The translations under genes were made by a program, and so were the position numbers. This document shows, piece by piece, positions 1 to 5,544 of a stretch of DNA of 5,959 bases. The notes under the pieces were generated by a model, which saw only the letters and a list, made by a program, of their open reading frames with translations, was not told the origin of the DNA and ran no database searches. Source of the stretch: Spirochaetaceae bacterium (lineage in GTDB: Bacteria; Spirochaetota; Spirochaetia; Treponematales; Treponemataceae); assembly GCA_031271875.1 (NCBI GenBank), contig JAISVD010000287.1:1-5959 (forward strand). Reading direction: 5' to 3'. Numbering within the stretch: the first letter of the stretch is position 1; every line of letters starts with the position of its first letter.

Positions 1-105
1 GTCGTCACGGTTTCCGGCTTTCTGGAACGCCTGGGGGATCATGTGACCAACATTTGCGAAATTGTAATATATATGGTAGAAAATAAGCATGAAGAACTCA
101 ATTAA
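1..105 (+). CDS. phoU: PhoU-like phosphate transport regulator, C-terminal end (partial)
   Basis: The first 34 codons, read in frame from base 1 and ending in TAA at 103-105, are the tail of a gene that starts before the window. The peptide contains ERLGDHVTNICEIVIYM, which closely resembles the last helix of PhoU proteins (the ERIGDHxxNIxE signature, where acidic residues help bind metal clusters). PhoU is a cytoplasmic helical protein that links the Pst phosphate transporter to the PhoR kinase and damps Pho signalling when phosphate is plentiful. The next gene, a phoB-type regulator, starts 9 bases after this stop with AGAGG between them, so the genes are almost certainly one operon. That context strongly supports the call even though only the tail is visible. 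Confidence 0.88.
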   Translation, partial: VVTVSGFLERLGDHVTNICEIVIYMVENKHEELN

Positions 106-114
106 AGAGGTTCT

Positions 115-828
115 ATGTCAACAGACAGGATACTGATAATTGAAGATGACCCGGACATCCGGGAACTCCTTTCGTGTTCCCTCTCCGGACAGGGATGGAA
201 ACTGTCTCTGGCGGAAAGCGGCGAAACCGGGCTTTCACTCCTCCGGGAGACGGGAGCGGATTGTATCCTTCTGGATATTATGCTTCCCGGATTAGACGGG
301 CTCGCGGTGCTCCAGCGTCTCAAGGCCCGTCCTGAGTGGAGTTCCATTCCGGTCATTCTGGCCACCGCAAAAGGGGAGGAATCCGACATCGTGGCGGGCC
401 TTGACCTGGGGGCGGACGATTATGTGGTCAAACCCTACAGTCCCAAGGTACTCACCGCCCGTATCAAGGCCGCCCTGAGGGCCGCTCTCCGGCGGAAGGA
501 CGCGGCAGTGCACCAGGAAGATCCCGGTTATTGGGAAGAAGGGGGACTTTCCCTGAATATCCGCCGTCACGAAGCAACCTGGAAGGGAACCCCCCTGGAC
601 CTCTCTCCCACGGAATTCGCTGTTCTTCAGGCTTTTATATCCCGGCCCGGAGAGGTTTTTACCCGGGGAAAACTTATCTCTGCGGTTCGGGGTGAGGACT
701 ATCCCGTTACCGACAGATCGGTGGATGTGCATATCCTCGCACTCCGGCGCAAGCTGGGGGAGGCTGGCGCAGCGGGAGATATGATCGAGACCGTCCGGGG
801 TGTAGGATACCGGTTTAAAACACTATGA
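115..828 (+). CDS. phoB: PhoB-type response regulator (OmpR/PhoB family)
   Basis: This 237-residue protein has the usual length and two-domain layout of an OmpR/PhoB regulator. The receiver domain spans about residues 4-120, with the acidic pocket E10-D11-D12, the phospho-acceptor D54 in ILLDIMLPGLDG, the switch residue T84 and K106 in VVKPYSP. The winged-helix DNA-binding domain spans about 142-235, with LSPTEFAVLQAF, the recognition-helix stretch RSVDVHILALRRKLG and the wing IETVRGVGYRF. The family is phosphorylated by its partner kinase and then binds Pho boxes to activate phosphate-starvation genes. The ATG at 115 follows AGAGG at 106-110 at a short spacing. The gene lies between phoU and phoR and its stop overlaps the phoR start, which is the reason for choosing PhoB over other family members. 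No Pho box is visible in the window, so the regulon is inferred. Confidence 0.93.
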   Translation: MSTDRILIIEDDPDIRELLSCSLSGQGWKLSLAESGETGLSLLRETGADCILLDIMLPGLDGLAVLQRLKARPEWSSIPVILATAKGEESDIVAGLDLGADDYVVKPYSPKVLTARIKAALRAALRRKDAAVHQEDPGYWEEGGLSLNIRRHEATWKGTPLDLSPTEFAVLQAFISRPGEVFTRGKLISAVRGEDYPVTDRSVDVHILALRRKLGEAGAAGDMIETVRGVGYRFKTL

Positions 829-2663
829 AAACGATATTCAGAAAAAGCTTCAGTCTGCTTCTGGCCCTGGTTCTGGGAATTTCCATCTGTTTCAGCGGGG
901 TAGTGCTCTTTTTTATGAATACCCTGTATTATGAAATCAACACCCGCAATCTGGAACACATCGCCCGGGTTATCCTGAATCTGACCGCAAAAGAGATAGA
1001 GTCATGTTTTTTCCCGGAATTCCGTGAAGCTTCCGCCGATGGAGTTTTGTATATGCAGTGGGAGGAGATCATGCAGTATACTCCCTATCGTATCACCCTC
1101 ATCACCCCCGACGGACAGGTACTGGCGGACTCCCTGGGAGAAGCCGAAACTTTTGAAAACCACCGATATCGGCCCGAGGTGGAAGCCGCCCTGTCCGGGA
1201 AAACCATCACGGCCCGGCGGATATCCCGGAGTTTCGGCGAACAGCGGCTTTACACTGCCCTGCCGGTACGCGCTCCCGCCGGGGACACTATCCTGGGGGT
1301 GTTCCGTCTGTCCCTGAGCATCCCTTCGTTCTGGTCCCGGGTCGCTCCGGGAGCTCTGCCCTTTCTCCTGGCAGCCGTCATCATGGCTGCTGTAGCCGCA
1401 ATGGTGGTATATGCGTTTTCCCGGAGTCTCTCGGTTCCTGCATCCCATCTGGCGGATATCGCCGCAGCAGCAACCAGGAACAATCCTGACCCGGGAAAGC
1501 TGCCCCGGCCTGCGGTTTCGGACATCCGGGAATTCCAGGAACTGGACACGGCCCTGCGGTCCATGCTGGCGGAACTCCGCCAGCGTATCGAAAAGGCCGA
1601 AGCTCAGGGACTCAGGCTTGAAGCCATCCTGAACGGTATGACCGAAGCAGTGTTTGCCATAGACGAAAAGCTCAGGATACACCTGGCAAATCCCGCCGCC
1701 CGGCGGCTCTTCGATATCCGTGAGGCAGAGGATTTGCTCCTCATAGAGGCCACCCGCTCTTCCGCTCTGGAGGAGTGCGCCCAAAAGGCCCTGGAATCCG
1801 GTATTTCCGTCGAATCGGAATTGACGATCCATCAAAACGGAGGAACAAAATACTTTCAGGTATTCGCCGCTCCCCTGCCCGGTTCCGGCAGCGGGAAAGG
1901 AAACCTCCAGGGGCTGGTAATGGTACTCTCGGATGTGACCCGGATCAGGCGGCTGGAAACGGTCAGGAAAGATTTTGTTGCCAATGTGTCCCATGAACTG
2001 CGAACGCCCATTCAGTTGGTAAAGGGCTTTTCCGAAAATCTGCTGGAGACCGATTTTTCCGATCAGGAGCAGACAAGGAGATTTCTGGAGATTATCAGCC
2101 GGAACGCCCGGCGTATGGAGGACCTTACCGAAGATCTCCTGCTGCTCATGAATCTGGAATCCGGTGACAGCCCCGGATTGGTCATGGAAGCAACGCCGTT
2201 AAAGGAACTGCTCTCGGAAGCCGCCGGGATAGTGCAATCCGCCGCAGCCAAAAAAGGCATTACCATTATCATCTCCTGCCCGGAGAATCTCATCGCCCGG
2301 GTAAATTCCTCATTCCTTATCCAGGGGGTATTTAATCTGCTGGATAACGGAGTTAAATATTCCCCGCCGGATACGACAGTGTATGTCCGGGCGGAAGAGC
2401 GGGCGTTGGACAAGTCCGCCCGGGAAATTGTCATCGAAGTGGCGGATCAGGGGCCGGGGATTGCCCCGGAACATCTGGAACGGATATTCGAGCGTTTCTA
2501 CCGGGTGGACCGTTCCCGGAGCCGTGAGGCCGGGGGAACAGGGCTGGGGCTTTCCATTGTGCGGCATATCGCCCTGCTCCATGGCGGCAGCGCTGAGGCG
2601 GAAAGCCACGTCGGCGAAGGTTCGGTCTTCAGAATCCGCCTGCCGAGACAGGAGCAGCAATAA
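825..2663 (+). CDS. phoR: PhoR-type membrane sensor histidine kinase
   Basis: This 612-residue kinase shows a first membrane helix at about residues 8-31, an extracytoplasmic sensor region at about 32-175 (with RITLITPDGQVLADS, typical of PAS/Cache-like sensor folds) and a second membrane helix at about 178-198. A HAMP-like linker follows at about 199-253 and a cytoplasmic PAS domain at about 266-372. The kinase core has the phospho-acceptor H390 in SHELRTP, the N box NLLDNGVKYS (504-513), the G1 box DQGPGIA (541-547), the F box IFERFYRVD and the G2 box GGTGLGLSIV (570-579). All catalytic motifs look intact. The protein should autophosphorylate on H390 and pass phosphate to D54 of the preceding regulator. 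Its ATG overlaps the phoB stop (ATGA, 825-828) and has no strong ribosome site of its own, so translational coupling is likely. The large periplasmic loop is longer than in enterobacterial PhoR and more like that of PhoR/WalK-type kinases of other phyla. Confidence 0.92.
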   Translation: MKTIFRKSFSLLLALVLGISICFSGVVLFFMNTLYYEINTRNLEHIARVILNLTAKEIESCFFPEFREASADGVLYMQWEEIMQYTPYRITLITPDGQVLADSLGEAETFENHRYRPEVEAALSGKTITARRISRSFGEQRLYTALPVRAPAGDTILGVFRLSLSIPSFWSRVAPGALPFLLAAVIMAAVAAMVVYAFSRSLSVPASHLADIAAAATRNNPDPGKLPRPAVSDIREFQELDTALRSMLAELRQRIEKAEAQGLRLEAILNGMTEAVFAIDEKLRIHLANPAARRLFDIREAEDLLLIEATRSSALEECAQKALESGISVESELTIHQNGGTKYFQVFAAPLPGSGSGKGNLQGLVMVLSDVTRIRRLETVRKDFVANVSHELRTPIQLVKGFSENLLETDFSDQEQTRRFLEIISRNARRMEDLTEDLLLLMNLESGDSPGLVMEATPLKELLSEAAGIVQSAAAKKGITIIISCPENLIARVNSSFLIQGVFNLLDNGVKYSPPDTTVYVRAEERALDKSAREIVIEVADQGPGIAPEHLERIFERFYRVDRSRSREAGGTGLGLSIVRHIALLHGGSAEAESHVGEGSVFRIRLPRQEQQ

Positions 2664-2667
2664 TTCC

Positions 2668-2696
2668 TTTTCATAGTTACGCAGGACTGGTATACT
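2668..2696 (+). promoter_or_regulatory. Candidate sigma-70 promoter with extended -10
   Basis: TATACT at 2691-2696 is preceded directly by TGG, giving an extended -10 (TGnTATACT). A weak -35, TTTTCA at 2668-2673, lies 17 bases upstream. Transcription would begin near 2702-2704, just after the phoR stop. There is no good open reading frame in the first 90 bases downstream, and a hairpin with a T-rich tail follows at 2752-2794, so the promoter may serve a short untranslated RNA. This is a motif match only. Confidence 0.45.
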
Positions 2697-2702
2697 AAAG
2701 CG

Positions 2703-2794
2703 CAGTTGTACGACAACGTGCTGACGGAAAACAATAGAAAAAAAGAAACTACTGCCGATTCCCGGTGCGCTGACATCGGCGGCTTTTCTTTTCT
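2703..2794 (+). ncRNA. Candidate small RNA between phoR and the accessory region
   Basis: An extended -10 promoter ends at 2696 and a terminator-like hairpin with a T-rich tail ends at 2794, which would define a transcript of about 90 bases. Inside it are a small perfect stem (GTTGT-ACG-ACAAC, 2705-2717), an A-rich single-stranded stretch (about 2728-2748) and the terminal stem. This layout of 5' hairpin, A-rich linker and terminal hairpin is common in bacterial regulatory RNAs. I do not recognise a known family, and it matches none of the riboswitches, SRP RNA, 6S or tmRNA that I can recall. The other reading is that the hairpin simply ends the phoUBR transcript and the -10 is chance. Confidence 0.33.
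2752..2794 (+). terminator. Probable Rho-independent terminator after phoR
   Basis: CTGCCGAT (2752-2759) pairs with ATCGGCGG (2775-2782) to make an 8-bp stem with one G-U pair around a 15-base loop. It is followed at once by the T-rich run CTTTTCTTTTCT (2783-2794). An A-rich stretch lies upstream, so the element could partly work in both directions. It is placed to end the phoU-phoB-phoR transcript or the candidate small RNA. The large loop and the C residues in the T tract make it moderate rather than strong. Confidence 0.6.
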
Positions 2795-2870
2795 GCTGCC
2801 ATGATTGCAGAAATTATCCATGAGTTTGACAGTGACGATTTAGGTGTTGTAGGATCATCAAGGGAGATGT

Positions 2871-2899
2871 ATGAAAAGAGAAATAAGATTTCATATAAT
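2871..2899 (+). promoter_or_regulatory. Candidate promoter for the antitoxin-like gene at 2947
   Basis: A perfect TATAAT lies at 2894-2899, with ATGAAA (four of six bases of the -35 consensus) at 2871-2876 and 17 bases between them. The expected start near 2906 gives a leader of about 40 bases that includes the AGGAG at 2933-2937. A second possible promoter lies just upstream, TTGACA at 2826-2831 with TAGGAT at 2850-2855 and an 18-base spacer. Either could drive the small gene independently of the pho operon, which fits an accessory toxin-antitoxin-type locus. Confidence 0.5.
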
Positions 2900-2946
2900 A
2901 CGGAATATAGATGTGCGCGGTCAAGTTTATAAAGGAGCTTGTAATT

Positions 2947-3171
2947 ATGGCTACTGTTGACAAAATGTCTTTGTTTCACACGATTTCAGCTCTTAATGAA
3001 ACGCAGTTCGCGGTTGTTTGGAAAATGTTACAGGGTTTAACCACCGATGTTATCAAAATAGAAACTCTATCGACGGAAGAATCCCAAAAATATGAACCGG
3101 GCTTTGAGGAGATGAAAAACGGCGAATATAAAACCCCCGAACAAATCAAATCTGAAAGGAACGACCCCTGA
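2947..3171 (+). CDS. Small antitoxin-like protein without a recognisable toxin partner
   Basis: The gene encodes 74 residues. I chose the ATG at 2947 because AGGAG (2933-2937) sits 9 bases before it; the in-frame ATG at 2911 has no ribosome site and lies upstream of that motif. The N-terminal half (ALNETQFAVVWKMLQGL) looks helical and amphipathic. The C-terminal half is acidic and ends in GFEEMKNGEYKTPEQIKSE, a layout that resembles the toxin-wrapping tail of several type II antitoxins (for example RelB/ParD-like proteins with a G-x-x-E-x-x-NGE-x-x-T-x-EQ pattern). The family assignment is from general resemblance and I cannot name it. The cognate toxin would normally start within a few bases of the stop. 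Here the following frames contain stops within about 40 bases and lead into a hairpin and a copied thioesterase fragment, so the toxin appears lost or never present. Confidence 0.62.
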   Translation: MATVDKMSLFHTISALNETQFAVVWKMLQGLTTDVIKIETLSTEESQKYEPGFEEMKNGEYKTPEQIKSERNDP

Positions 3172-3211
3172 CCGCTAAAATAAAACAACTCTGAGAAAAT
3201 TGCAAAACGAA

Positions 3212-3246
3212 GAACATGCGTCGAACCTTTGGTTTGATGCATGTTC
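3212..3246. repeat. 35-base near-perfect hairpin (inverted repeat)
   Basis: The arms at 3212-3227 and 3231-3246 (GAACATGCGTCGAACC and GGTTTGATGCATGTTC) are complementary at 14 of 16 positions, around a TTT loop. The two mismatches become G-U pairs in plus-strand RNA, so the RNA would form a continuous 16-bp stem. No T run follows on the plus strand. On the minus strand the stem is followed by a T-rich stretch, so it could act as a minus-strand terminator, but no minus-strand gene is seen next to it. It lies 12 bases before the copied thioesterase fragment and may be a REP-like element or a rearrangement scar. Confidence 0.6.
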
Positions 3247-3258
3247 GAACATAAATGG

Positions 3259-3416
3259 GGAGTACCGGCGCATTCGTCTCTCTCGATACAGAACGGATGG
3301 CAAAAATACCCGGGGATATACTCGATCAGGTAGTCATCGACCCGAAGGTGGAGATGGAATATCCGGACAGAAAAATCACCCTTCCGGGAGAACTTCCCGG
3401 AGGAACCCGGCGGCAG
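3259..3416 (+). pseudogene. Partial copy of the acyl-ACP thioesterase gene (residues 105-156)
   Basis: These 158 bases match 4045-4202 of the intact thioesterase gene without gaps and with 7 mismatches (151 of 158 identical by eye). The copied part covers residues S105 to Q156, the link between the two hotdog halves. It contains neither the N-terminal fold nor the D-x-D-x-N-x-H motif, so it cannot be an active enzyme. Five of the seven differences are silent third-position changes; the other two give I124L and L139P. An ATG at 3255 is in frame and the frame stays open to 3461, giving a possible 68-residue peptide, but there is no ribosome site before it. After the match the sequence changes abruptly to a run of nine T (3417-3425). 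Upstream homology also ends sharply. It is best read as a fragment left by duplication or recombination. Confidence 0.85.
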
Positions 3417-3478
3417 TTTTTTTTTCTCCATCAAAACTATAAAAATCTATTGAAAAAATAACAGTATAAATATATTAT

Positions 3479-3700
3479 ATGTATACAGAAATGGCTTTAC
3501 GGGATGAAGGAATGAAGATTTTAATCAATAAATGAGGGCCTGTTGAGGCTGAACGATTTATTAGTCTTGTTACTAGAGAACCCTTTGATTATACCGAATG
3601 GCAAAAAGATTTATTTAATAATTTGTCTGTACAAGAATTAAGTACTATGGCAATGAAAAATTATAAAAATAATACCTCTACACTAAAAAAAGGAATATAA
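3479..3700 (+). pseudogene. Small conserved-type protein gene interrupted by an in-frame TGA
   Basis: From the ATG at 3479 (or 3491) the frame reads MYTEMALRDEGMKILINK, meets TGA at 3533-3535 and continues open as GPVEAERFISLVTREPFDY, then TEWQKDLFNNLSVQELST, to TAA at 3698-3700. Without the TGA the product would have 73 residues. The sequence after the stop is highly protein-like and recalls a family of short uncharacterised bacterial proteins with a G-x-VEAERFI...REPFDYT-x-WQ core, sometimes met beside toxin-antitoxin genes; that recollection is not verified here. No good ribosome site precedes either ATG, and no usable restart codon lies soon after the TGA. Since TGA is a normal stop elsewhere in the window, a nonsense mutation in a decaying gene is the simplest reading. 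The region is much more AT-rich than the flanking enzymes, which suggests acquired DNA. Confidence 0.68.
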
Positions 3701-3734
3701 TAATAAACAGAGCATTTAAACGGAGGATATAAAA

Positions 3735-4478
3735 ATGTACAGCCTTACGGAGCGGGTCTGCGCGAGTCACACAAATGCTGAAGGGGCGCTTAAATTCGTG
3801 TCCGCCGTGGATATGATGCAGGACTGTTCACAGATGTGGATGGAATCGGAACCGGTATTCGGGCAGTATTTCCGGGAACATACTATTACCCAGATACTTG
3901 TTTCACGCCAGATAGACGTGAACAGGATGCCCCGGTACGGGGAAAAACTGCTGATACAGACCAGCGTCTATGAATGCCGGAGTTTTCACGGGTTCCGCAA
4001 TACCGTCATCTATGATGAAGCAAACCGTCCCTGTCTTACAAGCTGGAGTACCGGCGCATTCGTATCTCTCGATACAGAACGGATGGCAAAAATTCCCGGG
4101 GATATAATCGATCAGGTGGTCATCGATCCGAAGGTGGAGATGGAATATCTGGACAGAAAAATCACCCTTCCGGGAGAACTCCCCGGAGGAACCCGGCGGC
4201 AGGCGGCGGAAGAGCGGAAAGAGGCTGTAGCGGTAAAACGGCACGATATCGATTTTAACCGGCACATGAATAACGCCAGGTATGTACAGATTGCGTTTGA
4301 ACTGCTGCCGGAGGATTTTATCATAGAAAGGTTCAGGATCGAATATAAAACCCCGGTCAAATACGGCGATACCCTCCACCCGAAAGTTATCGTTCCGGAA
4401 GAAAAGAATATATTCATCCTTCTTGAAAATGGGACGGGAAATCTCTGCTGTATCATGGAATTCACCGGAAAAAAATAA
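3735..4478 (+). CDS. Bacterial acyl-ACP thioesterase (FatA/FatB-type, double hotdog)
   Basis: The 247-residue length fits bacterial acyl-ACP thioesterases. The N-terminal hotdog half (about residues 1-110) carries QILVSRQIDVNRMPRYGE and the SWSTGAFVSLDTERMAKIP stretch seen in this family. The C-terminal half (about 160-245) has HDIDFNRHMNNARYVQIAFE, containing the D173, N175, H177 pattern of the plant and bacterial enzymes' active site. It should hydrolyse acyl-ACP in the cytoplasm to free fatty acid and ACP, affecting chain length or fatty-acid supply; the preferred chain length cannot be read from the sequence. The ATG at 3735 follows GGAGG (3722-3726) by 8 bases, an excellent start. A TATAAT at 3696-3701 could be its -10, though no clear -35 is present. 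Residues 105-156 are duplicated as a fragment 786 bases upstream. Confidence 0.88.
   Translation: MYSLTERVCASHTNAEGALKFVSAVDMMQDCSQMWMESEPVFGQYFREHTITQILVSRQIDVNRMPRYGEKLLIQTSVYECRSFHGFRNTVIYDEANRPCLTSWSTGAFVSLDTERMAKIPGDIIDQVVIDPKVEMEYLDRKITLPGELPGGTRRQAAEERKEAVAVKRHDIDFNRHMNNARYVQIAFELLPEDFIIERFRIEYKTPVKYGDTLHPKVIVPEEKNIFILLENGTGNLCCIMEFTGKK
4045..4202 (+). repeat. Parent copy of the 158-base direct repeat (partner at 3259-3416)
   Basis: This segment inside the thioesterase gene is the source-like copy of the fragment at 3259-3416, same orientation, 786 bases apart. It starts within the Trp104 codon and ends exactly at the last base of the Gln156 codon. The differences fall at 4064, 4094, 4107, 4118, 4127, 4150 and 4181. 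Two direct repeats of this size can recombine. A crossover would delete the intervening DNA and fuse the ATG at 3255 in frame to the C-terminal half of the enzyme. Confidence 0.85.
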
Positions 4479-4494
4479 ACCGGAGCCGCCGGTA

Positions 4495-4524
4495 TTGCGG
4501 AGGCCTATGGCAGAGTTTTATACT
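4495..4524 (+). promoter_or_regulatory. Possible promoter for the MBL-fold gene
   Basis: TATACT at 4519-4524 lies 18 bases after TTGCGG (4495-4500), a half-matching -35. Transcription would start near 4531 and give a leader of about 50 bases. That leader contains a small stem AATAC-CGA-GTATT (4533-4545) followed by a few T residues, too weak to call a terminator. The gap between the thioesterase and the MBL gene is 104 bases, so the genes may be transcribed separately or together. Confidence 0.3.
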
Positions 4525-4582
4525 TACACCGGAATACCGAGTATTTTTGAGAATCACTGAATACTGAATAAGGAGAAACAAA

Positions 4583-5536
4583 GTGAAACAATGGATCGCG
4601 GGAGGAATCATGCTGCTTGTATTGGGTATGTACGGGACAGTTTTTGCCGGAGGAAGGAAAGAATCGAAAGTTCCCCCTTCCGGTGCGGTGTCAAAGCCGA
4701 AAACCCAGGCGGTATCGGAAAATGTGTTTACCTATACCGTGGGAGACTATGAAGTCAGCCTGCTCGTTGAAAACCGATCCCAGGGCAACCCGTCCATACT
4801 GATCGGGGCCGACGAGGAGATGCTGAAAAAATATCTTCCCAACGGAACCTACGCCACGGAGGTAAATACTTTTCTGATCAGAACCCCGGAACTCAACATC
4901 CTCGTTGACACCGGTTTCGGCGCCACTCTTTTTCAGAACATGCAGACTCTGGGAGTCAAACCGGAAGAGGTCGATGCAGTATTGCTGACCCATATGCACG
5001 GAGACCATATCGGAGGCCTCCAGAGGGACGGAAAGCCCCTGTTTCCCGGTGCGGCTGTCTACCTTTCCGAACAGGAAAAGGCCTATTGGATCGACACCGA
5101 CCCCGCGACAGTGCCGGAACAGCAGCAGCGCAGTTTCATAAGCGCCAGGGCGGCGCTTGAGCCTTATGGGGAGAGCGTGGTCGTTTTTACCCCCGGAACC
5201 ACCGGCGCTTCCTCGGGTGAACTCTTTCCCGGCATTACCGCGATAGCGGCTTTCGGACATACGCCGGGTCACACGGCATATATGGTGAATTCCGGCGGGG
5301 AACGGCTGCTCATATGGGGCGACCTGGTTCATGCCATGGAGATACAGATACCTGTTCCCGATGTATCCATCAGCTTTGACACCGACCCCGTAATGGCGGC
5401 GGCATCCCGCAAGGCCATACTGGAGTATGTGTCCGCGAACAGGATTCCCGTGGCGGGAATGCATCTGGTATATCCCGCAATCGGAACGATTGCGGCCGTC
5501 TCTGAGGGAAGCTATCAGTTTACCCCTGCGGAATGA
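4583..5536 (+). CDS. Exported metallo-beta-lactamase-fold hydrolase
   Basis: The gene encodes 317 residues from a GTG at 4583, supported by AGGAG at 4571-4575, 7 bases upstream. The N terminus (MKQWIAGGIMLLVLGMYGTV then FAGGRKESK) is a signal peptide with probable cleavage near A22; no lipobox cysteine is present. After a low-complexity linker to about residue 47, the MBL domain runs to about 305. It shows VDTGFG (108-113), the metal motif LLTHMHGDHIGG with H137, H139, D141 and H142, then HTPGHTAY with H230, IWGDLVH with bridging D247, and AGMHLVYP with H294. All metal ligands of a two-metal site are present. The GMHxxxP ending and GDLVH resemble the methyl-parathion-hydrolase and AHL-lactonase-like branch more than true beta-lactamases. 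The substrate is unknown; an ester, lactone or phosphotriester is possible. The protein should act in the periplasm or outside the cell. Confidence 0.88.
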   Translation: MKQWIAGGIMLLVLGMYGTVFAGGRKESKVPPSGAVSKPKTQAVSENVFTYTVGDYEVSLLVENRSQGNPSILIGADEEMLKKYLPNGTYATEVNTFLIRTPELNILVDTGFGATLFQNMQTLGVKPEEVDAVLLTHMHGDHIGGLQRDGKPLFPGAAVYLSEQEKAYWIDTDPATVPEQQQRSFISARAALEPYGESVVVFTPGTTGASSGELFPGITAIAAFGHTPGHTAYMVNSGGERLLIWGDLVHAMEIQIPVPDVSISFDTDPVMAAASRKAILEYVSANRIPVAGMHLVYPAIGTIAAVSEGSYQFTPAE

Positions 5537-5544
5537 AAAAGCGG

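Noticed and set aside
1002..1994. Long minus-strand open frame inside phoR.
   Set aside because: It is the shadow of a clearly coding kinase gene, has no ribosome site and no recognisable motif.
2801..2932. Open frame of 43 codons before the antitoxin-like gene (begins MIAEIIHEFDSDDLG).
   Set aside because: It has no ribosome site, its start follows the terminator T tract at once, and a perfect -10 for the next gene lies inside it. The C-terminal part is not protein-like. It may be a remnant but I cannot support it as a gene.
3212..3246. Integron attC-like recombination site.
   Set aside because: The core patterns RYYYAAC and GTTRRRY are not matched at the arm ends, the stem lacks the extrahelical bases of attC, and no integrase or cassette array is visible.
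3381..3425. Hairpin CTTCCGGGA/TCCCGGAGG followed by nine T, as a possible terminator at the end of the copied fragment.
   Set aside because: The T run begins 13 bases after the stem, too far for a normal intrinsic terminator, and most of the stem also exists in the intact coding copy, so it is mainly inherited coding sequence.
3200..3442. TTG-start frame of 80 codons running through the hairpin and the copied thioesterase fragment.
   Set aside because: It reads the fragment in the wrong frame compared with the thioesterase, has no ribosome site and gives a low-complexity basic product.
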